Assembly: GCA_035720425.1 (NCBI GenBank)
Contig: DASTOB010000018.1
Coordinates: 1 to 31,609, forward strand
Reading direction: 5' to 3'
Origin: DASTOB01 sp035720425
GTDB lineage: Bacteria > Chloroflexota > Limnocylindria > Limnocylindrales > CSP1-4
Length of the DNA: 31,609 nt
Of this stretch, positions 24,923-31,609 are shown piece after piece (within the stretch, counting starts at the first letter, position 1; each line of letters opens with the position of its first letter). Below the pieces are notes generated by a model, which saw nothing but the letters and a program-made list of their open reading frames with translations, had not been told where the DNA came from and ran no database searches. Position numbers and translations under genes: made by a program.

Positions 24923-26812
24923 ATGAGCGACAGGCACGTGGACTCAGGCAGCCCGTCCAACACCATCGGCGCGCGCCTCCCGTACCTGCCCGGGCTCGAC
25001 GGCCTGCGGGCCCTCGCCGTCGCCGCCGTCGTCCTCTACCACGCCGAGGTCGCTCCCCTCAGCGGCGGCTTTCTCGGGGTCGACCTGTTCTTCGTCATCA
25101 GCGGCTTCCTCATCACCTCAATCCTGCTGGCCGAGTGGGAACGGACAGGCCGGCTCGACCTCCGCGCCTTCTGGCTGCGCCGCGCCCGCCGGCTCCTTCC
25201 GGCCTTGTTCGTCCTGCTCATCGCCGCCCTCGCCTTCGCCGTCCTGTTCCTGCCGGAGTCGGTCGCCCGGCTCCGGTCCGACGTGGCCGCCGCCGCGGCA
25301 TACGTGACGAACTGGTACCTGCTCGCCGGCGATCAGTCGTACTTCGAGACGATCGACCGGCAGTCTCCCCTCCTCCACCTCTGGTCGCTCGCGGTCGAGG
25401 AGCAGTTCTACCTCGCCTGGCCGCTGATCCTGCTCGCCACGCTGCGCGTCGCGGGTCGGCGGGGCGCCCTCGTCCTGACCGTCGGGGCGGCGTGCGGGTC
25501 GGCCGCCTGGATGGCCGTGCTTGCCGCCCCGGACGGGGATCCGTCGCGGGTCTACTACGGCACGGACACGCGGATCTTCGCGCCGCTCGCGGGCGCCGCA
25601 CTCGCGTTCCTCGCCGGCCGATGGGGGGCCGCGGCCGGTGAGCGCCGGGAGCCGCGGACGTTGGGCCGCATTGGCCGGGCAGACCCGGTCGCCGTGGCGA
25701 GCCTCGCCGTGCTGGGCTGGTTCGCCGTCAACGTCGGCAGCGACGCGACGACGCTGTACACGGGTGGGCTCGCGGTCGTGGCACTGTCCGGCACGCTCCT
25801 CGTCGGGTCGGTCGTGCACCCTGACGCACGTCTCGTCCCGTGGCTCCTCGAGCGATCCGGGCTTCGCTGGCTCGGCACGCGCTCGTACGGCATCTACCTG
25901 TGGCATTGGCCGATCCTCAGCATCACCCGGCCGGGACTCGACGTGGCGGCCGACGGACCCGTCCTCCTCGCGGCGCGCCTGGCGGTGATCGGGCTGCTCG
26001 CGGAAGTGTCGTACCGCGTCATCGAGCGGCCGATCCGTAGCGGCGGTCTCGGGCGGGCGTGGCGGCGCTGGCGTGACGAGCCGGCGCGGCGGGCGTATCC
26101 CGCGCGAGTTCGCCTGGCGGTCGGTGGGCTGGCCGCGCTCCTCCCGGCCACCGGCCTGGCCGTGGCGGTGCTCGCGGCGTCGCCACCGAGCCGGCCCGAC
26201 TACCTGCCAGTCAGCGCGTGGGACGAGGTCGTCGTCGCGGACGTCGAATTCGCGGACCCGGTGCCGCCCGACCGTTCGGGGACAGTCCGGTCCGAGGGTA
26301 GGACGGGGGCTCGCCCGCACGAGACGGCGTCGCCGGATCGCCCGATCCTCGTGATCGGCGACTCGATCATCATCTCGACCGGCAAGGCGCTCGCGCGCGA
26401 GCTGGGACGGATCGAGATCGACGCCGAGGTGGGGCGTCACGCGGTCGATGGCGTCCGGATCCTCGAGCAGCGCCGCGAGGCTGGTCGGCTGTCGGAGGTC
26501 GTCGTCATCGACCTCGGAACGAACGGACCGCTCATGCGGGCGCAGTTCGAACGCGCGATGGAGGTCCTGTCAGGCGTCCGGCTCGTCGTGTGGGTCAACG
26601 TGTCCGTCCCACGGACCTGGGAGGAACATACCAACCTCGTCCTCGCCCAGCAGGTGCCCCGCTACCCAAACGCCCGACTCGTCGACTGGTACGGGGCGGC
26701 TTCCGCCCGACGGGACCTGTTCCGGGGCGACGGCTACCACCCGACGGCCGAGGGCGCCGCGCTGTTCGCCGCCCTCATCGCCGACGCGGTCCGCGAGGAC
26801 GGTGCTCGCTGA
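24923..26812 (+). CDS. Acyltransferase-3 / SGNH-hydrolase envelope acyltransferase (OafA/OatA-like)
   Basis: A polytopic membrane enzyme of 629 residues. The N-terminal acyltransferase-3 domain (about 10-400) starts with YLPGLDGLRALAVAAVVLYH, then GFLGVDLFFVISGFLITSIL, HLWSLAVEEQFYLAWP and SYGIYLWHWPI. After a last transmembrane helix (about 405-425) comes an extracytoplasmic SGNH domain (about 460-625) with the nucleophile in ILVIGDSIII, an Asn in DLGTNGPL and the catalytic pair in GDGYHPTAEG. Such proteins O-acetylate peptidoglycan or exopolysaccharides. ATG 24923 has only a weak SD. The PLP gene starts 14 nt after its stop and may be co-transcribed. Confidence 0.92.
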   Translation: MSDRHVDSGSPSNTIGARLPYLPGLDGLRALAVAAVVLYHAEVAPLSGGFLGVDLFFVISGFLITSILLAEWERTGRLDLRAFWLRRARRLLPALFVLLIAALAFAVLFLPESVARLRSDVAAAAAYVTNWYLLAGDQSYFETIDRQSPLLHLWSLAVEEQFYLAWPLILLATLRVAGRRGALVLTVGAACGSAAWMAVLAAPDGDPSRVYYGTDTRIFAPLAGAALAFLAGRWGAAAGERREPRTLGRIGRADPVAVASLAVLGWFAVNVGSDATTLYTGGLAVVALSGTLLVGSVVHPDARLVPWLLERSGLRWLGTRSYGIYLWHWPILSITRPGLDVAADGPVLLAARLAVIGLLAEVSYRVIERPIRSGGLGRAWRRWRDEPARRAYPARVRLAVGGLAALLPATGLAVAVLAASPPSRPDYLPVSAWDEVVVADVEFADPVPPDRSGTVRSEGRTGARPHETASPDRPILVIGDSIIISTGKALARELGRIEIDAEVGRHAVDGVRILEQRREAGRLSEVVVIDLGTNGPLMRAQFERAMEVLSGVRLVVWVNVSVPRTWEEHTNLVLAQQVPRYPNARLVDWYGAASARRDLFRGDGYHPTAEGAALFAALIADAVREDGAR

Positions 26813-26826
26813 GCGATGATGGGCCG

Positions 26827-27972
26827 GTGCACGAGCCGGACCTCGACTTCGACACGCTCGCCGTCCACGCCGGCGCCGAGCCCGACGAGCTGACCGGGGC
26901 GGTCTCGCCCCCGATCTACCAGACGAGCACGTACGCCCAGGACGGTGTGGGCCGACCGCGCCGCGGCTACGAATATGCGCGCTCCCAGAACCCGACCCGC
27001 GAGCGCCTCGAGCGGGCGGTCGCCGCGCTCGAGGGTGGCCGGCACGGGATCGCCTTCGCCTCGGGATCCGCCGTCACGGCGGCGCTCGCCCAGCTGGCGG
27101 TGCCCGGCGAGGACGTCGTCGTCGGGGACGACGTATACGGGGGGACCTATCGCTACTTCGAGCGCGTCCATCGCGCCTCGGGGGTCGACGCGCGCTACGT
27201 CGACCTGTCGGCCGGGTCGGATGCCCTGTGGGAGGCGCTGTCCGAACGGACGCGGCTCGTGTGGTTCGAGACGCCGACGAATCCCCTGCTCAAGACGGTC
27301 GACATCGGCGCCGTGGCCGCGACGGTGCGCGAGCGCGTCGCGGCCGGGGGCCGTCCGGCGCTCATCGTCGTCGACAACACGTTCGCCACGCCCGCTGTGC
27401 AGCAGCCGCTCCGGCTCGGCGCGGACGTCGTGTTCCACTCGGCGACGAAGTTCCTCGGCGGCCACTCCGACACGATCCTCGGCGTGGCGGCCACGAACGA
27501 CGAGGCGGTCGCCGAGCGGCTGCGCTTCCTCCAGAACGCGATGGGGGCCGTGCCAGGCCCGCTCGACTGCTTCCTCGTCCTGCGTGGACTGCGGACGCTG
27601 CACCTGCGGATGGCGCGCCACGCGGAGAACGGCGCGGCGGTGGCGGCATTCCTGCGCTCGCGGCCCGACGTGGCGACCGTGCGTTACCCGGGCGTCGGCG
27701 GCATGGTCTCGTTCGACCCGGCTCCGGGAGGACGGGCGGGTCGGAGCGCGGAGGAGCGCGCCGTCGCCGTCGCCGAGGGAACGCGGCTGTTCACCCTGGC
27801 CGAGTCCCTCGGCGGCGTGGAGTCGCTCATCGAGGTGCCGGCGTTCATGACCCATGCATCGGTCGCCGGGTCGCCGCTCGAGGTCCCGCCGGCGCTCGTC
27901 CGGCTGTCGTGCGGGATCGAGGCGGCGACCGACCTCATCGCGGACCTCGCCCGCGCCCTCGACGAGGCCTGA
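26827..27972 (+). CDS. Cystathionine gamma-synthase/lyase-type PLP enzyme
   Basis: A cytosolic Cys/Met-metabolism PLP enzyme of 381 residues. Motifs: SPPIYQTSTYAQDG, YEYARSQNPTRERLE, FASGSAVTAAL, WFETPTNPLLKTVDI, the PLP aldimine lysine Lys208 in VVFHSATKFLGGHSD, and the C-terminal GGVESLIEVPAFMTHAS. Sequence alone does not separate gamma-synthase (metB), gamma-lyase or O-acetylhomoserine enzymes, so I give no symbol. The GTG start at 26827 is 14 nt after the acyltransferase stop; the ATGs at 26816 and 26819 are out of frame. No SAM riboswitch precedes it. Confidence 0.92.
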   Translation: MHEPDLDFDTLAVHAGAEPDELTGAVSPPIYQTSTYAQDGVGRPRRGYEYARSQNPTRERLERAVAALEGGRHGIAFASGSAVTAALAQLAVPGEDVVVGDDVYGGTYRYFERVHRASGVDARYVDLSAGSDALWEALSERTRLVWFETPTNPLLKTVDIGAVAATVRERVAAGGRPALIVVDNTFATPAVQQPLRLGADVVFHSATKFLGGHSDTILGVAATNDEAVAERLRFLQNAMGAVPGPLDCFLVLRGLRTLHLRMARHAENGAAVAAFLRSRPDVATVRYPGVGGMVSFDPAPGGRAGRSAEERAVAVAEGTRLFTLAESLGGVESLIEVPAFMTHASVAGSPLEVPPALVRLSCGIEAATDLIADLARALDEA

Positions 27973-27989
27973 CCGGATCGACCGGGCGC

Positions 27990-27997
27990 GCTACGAT
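27990..27997 (+). promoter_or_regulatory. Probable promoter of the UbiA gene (GCTACGAT)
   Basis: An exact octamer with a CTGACC 17 bp upstream of TACGAT (27969-27974) that could be a -35, the best -35 match in this motif set. The -35 overlaps the stop of the PLP gene. Confidence 0.55.
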
Positions 27998-28025
27998 GCG
28001 CCGCGCACGACGATGCGCCGCGCAC
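27993..28025 (+). repeat. 16-bp tandem duplication at the UbiA promoter
   Basis: ACGATGCGCCGCGCAC occurs at 27993-28008 and again at 28010-28025, separated by one G. The first copy contains most of the -10 element and the second contains an in-frame ATG (28013). Confidence 0.9.
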
Positions 28026-28063
28026 AGCGTCCGCGTCACCCCACCCCGCAACCGGAGCCCGCC

Positions 28064-29140
28064 TTGGCCACGACCAGCACGCCGGCCGTCAGCGACGGCC
28101 CGATCCCGCTCCGCGAGCGCCTCCTCGCGTGGAAGGAGATCCTCGAGACCGCCAACCCGCCCGCGGAGCGCCGGCTCGACACGGTCGGGAGGTGGCTCGT
28201 CATCACGCGGGCCGCCGTCTTCCCGATGACGATCTGGTCCGGGCTGATCGGTGGCCTCCTCGCCGCGGAGGCGGCCCGGTCGGCCGCCGGCGCCCCGGTC
28301 GACTGGGCTCTCCTGACGCTCGCCGTCGTCGGCCTCGTCCTCGCCCACGCCGCGAACAACATGATCAACGACTACTTCGACACGACCGGCGGGGTCGACA
28401 CCGAGGGCTACGTCCGCGCGCTCTACGCGCCGCACCCGATCCTCGCCGGCTGGGTCACGAAACGTCAGCTCGCGGCGGCCATCCTCGCGGTCAACGCGAT
28501 CGACGCGGCGATCATGCTCTACCTGGCCGCCGTCCGCGGACCGCTCATCATCGTCTTCGCCCTCGCCGGCCTGTTCGTGTCGGTCTTCTACGTCGCCCCG
28601 CCGATCCGGCTCAAGCACCGTGGCCTCGGCGAGCCCGGCGTGTTCCTCGTCTGGGGCCCGTTCATGATCGGCGGTGCCTACGTCGCGGCCACCGGGGAGC
28701 TGCCCCTCTCGGTCCTGCTCGTGTCGGTGCCGTACGCCCTCCTCGTCACATCGGTCCTGTTCGGCAAGCACATCGACAAGATCGAGGCCGACGCCGCGCT
28801 CGGCGTCCGGACGCTCCCGGTCATCCTCGGCGAGCGGCTCGCGCGACGCGTCAACCAGGTCCAGATGGCGGCGTTCTACCCGCTCACGCTGCTCCTCGTC
28901 CTCGTCGGCGCACTCGGCCCGTGGGTGCTCCTCGTCGTCCTCGGCCTGCCGCGCCTGCTGTCCGTGCTCCGGATCTACGAGGATCCGAAGCCCGCCGGTC
29001 CCCCGCCCGGCTACCCGGAACGCGGCTGGCCGCTGTGGTTCGTCGGCTACGCGTTCGTCCACACCCGCCGTGCGGGCGGGTTGTTCACGCTCGGCCTGCT
29101 CCTCAACGTCCTGGTGCCGATCCCGCTCCCCTGGCTGTAG
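28064..29140 (+). CDS. UbiA-family prenyltransferase (MenA-like)
   Basis: A polytopic membrane protein of 358 residues with eight or nine hydrophobic segments. The first Asp-rich motif is NNMINDYFDTTGGVD (about 98-112, NDxxD) and the second is KHIDKIEADAALGVRTLPV, both needed to bind Mg-prenyl-diphosphate. YVAPPIRLKHRGLGE between them is typical of MenA and related enzymes. It should prenylate an aromatic acceptor, possibly a menaquinone precursor; no other quinone genes are in the window. I chose TTG 28064 because CGGAG lies 6 nt before it; ATG 28013 in the duplicated promoter is an in-frame alternative that adds 17 residues. Confidence 0.9.
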   Translation: MATTSTPAVSDGPIPLRERLLAWKEILETANPPAERRLDTVGRWLVITRAAVFPMTIWSGLIGGLLAAEAARSAAGAPVDWALLTLAVVGLVLAHAANNMINDYFDTTGGVDTEGYVRALYAPHPILAGWVTKRQLAAAILAVNAIDAAIMLYLAAVRGPLIIVFALAGLFVSVFYVAPPIRLKHRGLGEPGVFLVWGPFMIGGAYVAATGELPLSVLLVSVPYALLVTSVLFGKHIDKIEADAALGVRTLPVILGERLARRVNQVQMAAFYPLTLLLVLVGALGPWVLLVVLGLPRLLSVLRIYEDPKPAGPPPGYPERGWPLWFVGYAFVHTRRAGGLFTLGLLLNVLVPIPLPWL

Positions 29141-29162
29141 CCGAACGACGGCCGAGGACCGA

Positions 29163-29181
29163 AGCCCGCGCCTCGCGGGCT
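29163..29181. terminator. Hairpin terminator between the UbiA gene and a lipoprotein gene
   Basis: A perfect 8-bp stem, AGCCCGCG (29163-29170) with CGCGGGCT (29174-29181), has a 3-nt loop. It lies between convergent stops and has no U-tract. Confidence 0.65.
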
Positions 29182-29186
29182 CCCGT

Positions 29187-29756
29187 CTACAGCCTCCCGA
29201 CGGCGATCGACATCGCCTCCTTCATGAGCTCGAGCCGCTCCGCCTCGGTCCGGCTCTCGTCGAGCGCGGCCATCGACAGGGCGATGTCCCCCTTGAGGAC
29301 CACGAGCAGGAGGGCCTGCGGAGAGTAGAGCGCCCGGTCGCCGAGGCCGGGGATGTCCACGCCCTCCGGGTCGGACGCCCAGGCGCTGAAGATCGCCTGG
29401 CCGCCGGTCGTGACGATGACGAGGGCCGCCAGTGGCGCGCCGTCGGCCTGGACGTCACACGTATCGGGCGGCCCTGCGACCACCGCGGTCGTGACGCCCG
29501 ACACGCCGAAGATGCGCTCGTACTCCGCGGCGGCCACGAGGGCGCACGGGTCGGTCGTGCCGCCGCCCCCACCCCCACCGGTACCGGGATCGGCCGACGC
29601 TCCCGCTTCGGTCGGCGACGCTCCGGGCGGGGCGGTCACGGCGACCGACGTTCCCGGCGATTCGGCGCCGGGGGCGGGTTCCTGCGTCGCGGCCGCGCCT
29701 CCGCAACCCGCGGCGACGACGAGACCGAGACTGACGAGCCAGATCAACGAGCGCAT
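29187..29756 (-). CDS. Small secreted lipoprotein, DUF3558-like
   Basis: 189 residues. The signal peptide MRSLIWLVSLGLVVAAGC ends in lipobox AAGC (Cys18). A low-complexity linker rich in Ala, Pro, Thr and Gly (about 20-78, ending in a run of seven Gly) leads to a globular domain (about 80-189) with DPCALVAAAEYERIFG and a second Cys in DTCDVQADG, which resembles the DUF3558 pattern (a disulfide-linked extracytoplasmic domain). Function unknown. ATG 29756 has GGGAGGA (about 29768-29762). It follows the large surface protein gene on the same strand after 20 bp, so the two are probably co-transcribed. Confidence 0.78.
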   Translation of the reverse strand: MRSLIWLVSLGLVVAAGCGGAAATQEPAPGAESPGTSVAVTAPPGASPTEAGASADPGTGGGGGGGTTDPCALVAAAEYERIFGVSGVTTAVVAGPPDTCDVQADGAPLAALVIVTTGGQAIFSAWASDPEGVDIPGLGDRALYSPQALLLVVLKGDIALSMAALDESRTEAERLELMKEAMSIAVGRL

Positions 29757-29776
29757 GACGTCCTCCCGTTTCACGT

Positions 29777-31609
29777 TCAATCGAGATGCACGACGACGTT
29801 GCCGCCCGAGAGCAGAACGCCGGCGCTCCACGAGGAGCCGGACCACGATCCAACGAGGCGGAACGTTGCCCCGGACTTGTCGATCACGCGCAGGGCGAAC
29901 GAGTCGGCACCCCGACCGGACGACTGGCCAGAGTCAACGGCGACGAGCGTGAACGTCGCGTTGCCGTCACTCCACAGCTCCGTGCCGTTCGAGGCGCGGG
30001 CGGCCCGGATCGTGGCCTTGCCGCTGAGCGTCGCCCGCCAGGGGAACGTGCCGGTGCCATCCTGGTCAGCGAACGACATCGCACTGATCGACGACGACTT
30101 CACGATGTAGTCGGTGAGGACGCCGCCGACGGTCGCTCGCCACACGTACACGGCCTGGCCCTTCGGTGCGCCGTTCTTCATGAACCGAGCCGTGAACCCG
30201 AAGTTGCCGTGACCGCCGGTGAGCGGGTCGACGATCCAGCCACCGCCGGTCGCGAACTTGCCGGTCGTCGAGACGACGGTCAGGACGGCGCCCTGCGCCG
30301 GGATCGCCGAGTAATACGGATTGGGGCTCGCCTGACCGGCGCCGGTGAGGCGAGCGACGATGCAGTAGGTCTGCTCGGCAGGCGTGGACATCGTGTACTC
30401 CGCCGTGCCGATCCCGTCGCCTACCGTGCCCGTGTCGACCACGGCAATGGGCCCGTACCGGGTTGGTGTCCCGGAGCCACACGCGGTCGCCCCGGCATAG
30501 ACGTCGAACGTGACGGACGCCTTCGTGATGTCGCCGAGCGAGCCGTCGGCCGCCTCCGTCACCGTCGCGGCCAGTCGGGCGACGGTGCCGGTCGCGAGCG
30601 TGTCGCCGCTGTACTCCACCTCCGCGTCCTCGGCCAGCACCGTGACCGATCCGGCCCCCGACGCAGGCAGGTAGTGGGCGTCGCCGGCGAACGATGCGCC
30701 GGTCACGAGCGTCGAGCCTGCCGGAAGGCCGACCGGGATCGGCAGCACGGCACGGCCGTTCGTATCGGTCGTGGCCGTCCCGCTTGACGATCCGGCCGAC
30801 AGGAGCAGGGACCGCCCGCTCACCGGGCCGGGCACGACGGCATCGGCGAGCACCGCCGTGACCAGTGCCGCATCGCTGTACTGGATCGGTCCGGACGTCT
30901 CGTCGACGACGGTCGCGTCACGGACGGTTACACCGACCAGCGACGACGCGGTTGCGCAGTCCCGGTCGTCGCACACGCGGACGCGAGCGGTGACGCTTCC
31001 CGGCGAGGGGTACGTTGCCGTGTGGCTCGCGTTCGAGGACGGACCCGTCTCGAACGTGCCGTTGCCGTCGAGATCCCACTCGTAGGTCAGCGTCGCGAGG
31101 TCGTCCGACGACGGATCGTCGGCGACGGCGACCAGGTCGACCGAGATGCCCCACGGAGCCGGGCCGTCATTCGACAGCGTGACGCTCGGCGGCACGTTCC
31201 GGACGGTGAGCGTGTCGTCGTACGTGCGCACCCCGGCGTCCTTGTCGCGGATCCGCGCCCTGACGGACTGGACGCCGTCGTCATCGAGCGCGTCACACGA
31301 TGTCGACGCCGACGTGGACCAGGCGCCGAAGCCCGCGCCGTCACCGCAGTCGAACGAGAACGCGAAGCCGGCCGCGGTGTCGGTTGCGGACGGGTCGTCA
31401 TGGTCGACGAGTGAGAGCAGGAAGCTCCCGCCCTCGTCCGAGGTCGGCGGAACGACGAACGTGGCCGTCGGCGCAACGTTGGTGATCGTGACGATCGCGC
31501 CCGTCGTGGTCGACGCGTTCTGCGGGTCGAGCACGCGCCCGATGACGTTGACGACAGCGTCGTCGTCATACGTGCAGGAGGTCGTCGAGCTCGTGCCCGC
31601 AAGGGCCCA
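29777..31609 (-). CDS. Large PKD/Ig-like repeat surface protein (N-terminus beyond the window)
   Basis: The last 610 residues of a secreted protein; the frame is open to the right edge, so the true start is outside. Residue numbers count from the edge. There are two PKD-like modules: about 45-125 (ITNVAPTATFVVPPTSDEGG, DCGDGAGF) and about 135-230 (VPPSVTLSNDGPAPWG, YEWDLDGNGTFETG). Two bacterial Ig-like modules follow (about 235-330 and 330-430, SFAGDAHYLPASG and LAATVTEAADGS). The C-terminal domain (about 450-610) contains GKFATGGGWIVDP and NFGFTARFMKNGAPKGQ, a post-COAP-1-like pattern. Cys pairs recur in the modules. It is probably an adhesin or an accessory to a secreted enzyme encoded in the missing part. 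Confidence 0.85.
   Translation of the reverse strand, partial: WALAGTSSTTSCTYDDDAVVNVIGRVLDPQNASTTTGAIVTITNVAPTATFVVPPTSDEGGSFLLSLVDHDDPSATDTAAGFAFSFDCGDGAGFGAWSTSASTSCDALDDDGVQSVRARIRDKDAGVRTYDDTLTVRNVPPSVTLSNDGPAPWGISVDLVAVADDPSSDDLATLTYEWDLDGNGTFETGPSSNASHTATYPSPGSVTARVRVCDDRDCATASSLVGVTVRDATVVDETSGPIQYSDAALVTAVLADAVVPGPVSGRSLLLSAGSSSGTATTDTNGRAVLPIPVGLPAGSTLVTGASFAGDAHYLPASGAGSVTVLAEDAEVEYSGDTLATGTVARLAATVTEAADGSLGDITKASVTFDVYAGATACGSGTPTRYGPIAVVDTGTVGDGIGTAEYTMSTPAEQTYCIVARLTGAGQASPNPYYSAIPAQGAVLTVVSTTGKFATGGGWIVDPLTGGHGNFGFTARFMKNGAPKGQAVYVWRATVGGVLTDYIVKSSSISAMSFADQDGTGTFPWRATLSGKATIRAARASNGTELWSDGNATFTLVAVDSGQSSGRGADSFALRVIDKSGATFRLVGSWSGSSWSAGVLLSGGNVVVHLD

Noticed and set aside
24683..26812. 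Long antisense frames opposite the acyltransferase and PLP genes
   Set aside because: They are GC-driven shadows rich in Arg, Asp and Glu without family motifs.

Overview
The window is a GC-rich bacterial chromosomal segment with dense coding, frequent GTG and TTG starts, and strong Shine-Dalgarno (SD) sequences. There are no rRNA, tRNA, phage or transposase genes. The gene mix (LDH-type malate dehydrogenase, ATP-dependent PEP carboxykinase, a BTAD regulator, several lipoproteins, an lmo0937-like mini membrane protein, post-COAP-1-like surface modules) fits an uncultured high-GC Chloroflexota lineage such as Limnocylindria, or less likely an Actinomycetota. This placement is inference; no marker gene is present.

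Left half (1-18.5 kb). After a partial asparaginase II-type gene and upp (uracil salvage), most genes fit reductive pyrimidine catabolism. A leftward operon encodes a class III aminotransferase, two ABC permeases, an ABC ATPase and an NMT1/THI5-like binding lipoprotein (5.4-6.8 kb and 1.7-5.4 kb). Divergent from it are beta-ureidopropionase, an LLM-type flavin/F420 oxidoreductase and, further on, dihydropyrimidinase. A CoA-acylating (methyl)malonate-semialdehyde dehydrogenase lies at 16.9-18.5 kb. Together these would import a pyrimidine, hydrolyse dihydrouracil to beta-alanine, transaminate it to malonate semialdehyde and oxidise that to acetyl-CoA. The first enzyme, dihydropyrimidine dehydrogenase, is not in the window.

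The pathway is interrupted twice. Two cell-surface genes (9.4-11.8 kb) lie between the LLM gene and dihydropyrimidinase, and a 45-bp remnant matching the start of dihydropyrimidinase lies between them. Downstream, dihydropyrimidinase overlaps by 4 bp the first gene of a partner-switching module: RsbW-like kinase, RsbV-like STAS protein and RsbU-like phosphatase. After that comes a 1.3-kb block with one HTH regulator between perfect 21-bp inverted repeats, each copy having a different short tandem repeat on its outer side.

Right half (18.5-31.6 kb). This holds a degenerate Lgt-like membrane protein, a BTAD regulator, a secreted trypsin-like protease, malate dehydrogenase, ATP-type PEP carboxykinase, an acyltransferase-3/SGNH envelope enzyme, a cystathionine gamma-synthase/lyase-type enzyme, a UbiA prenyltransferase, a small lipoprotein and the C-terminal 610 residues of a PKD/Ig-like surface protein that runs off the window.

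An octamer, GCTACGAT, occurs upstream of five start codons in the correct orientation and looks like the local -10 promoter element.
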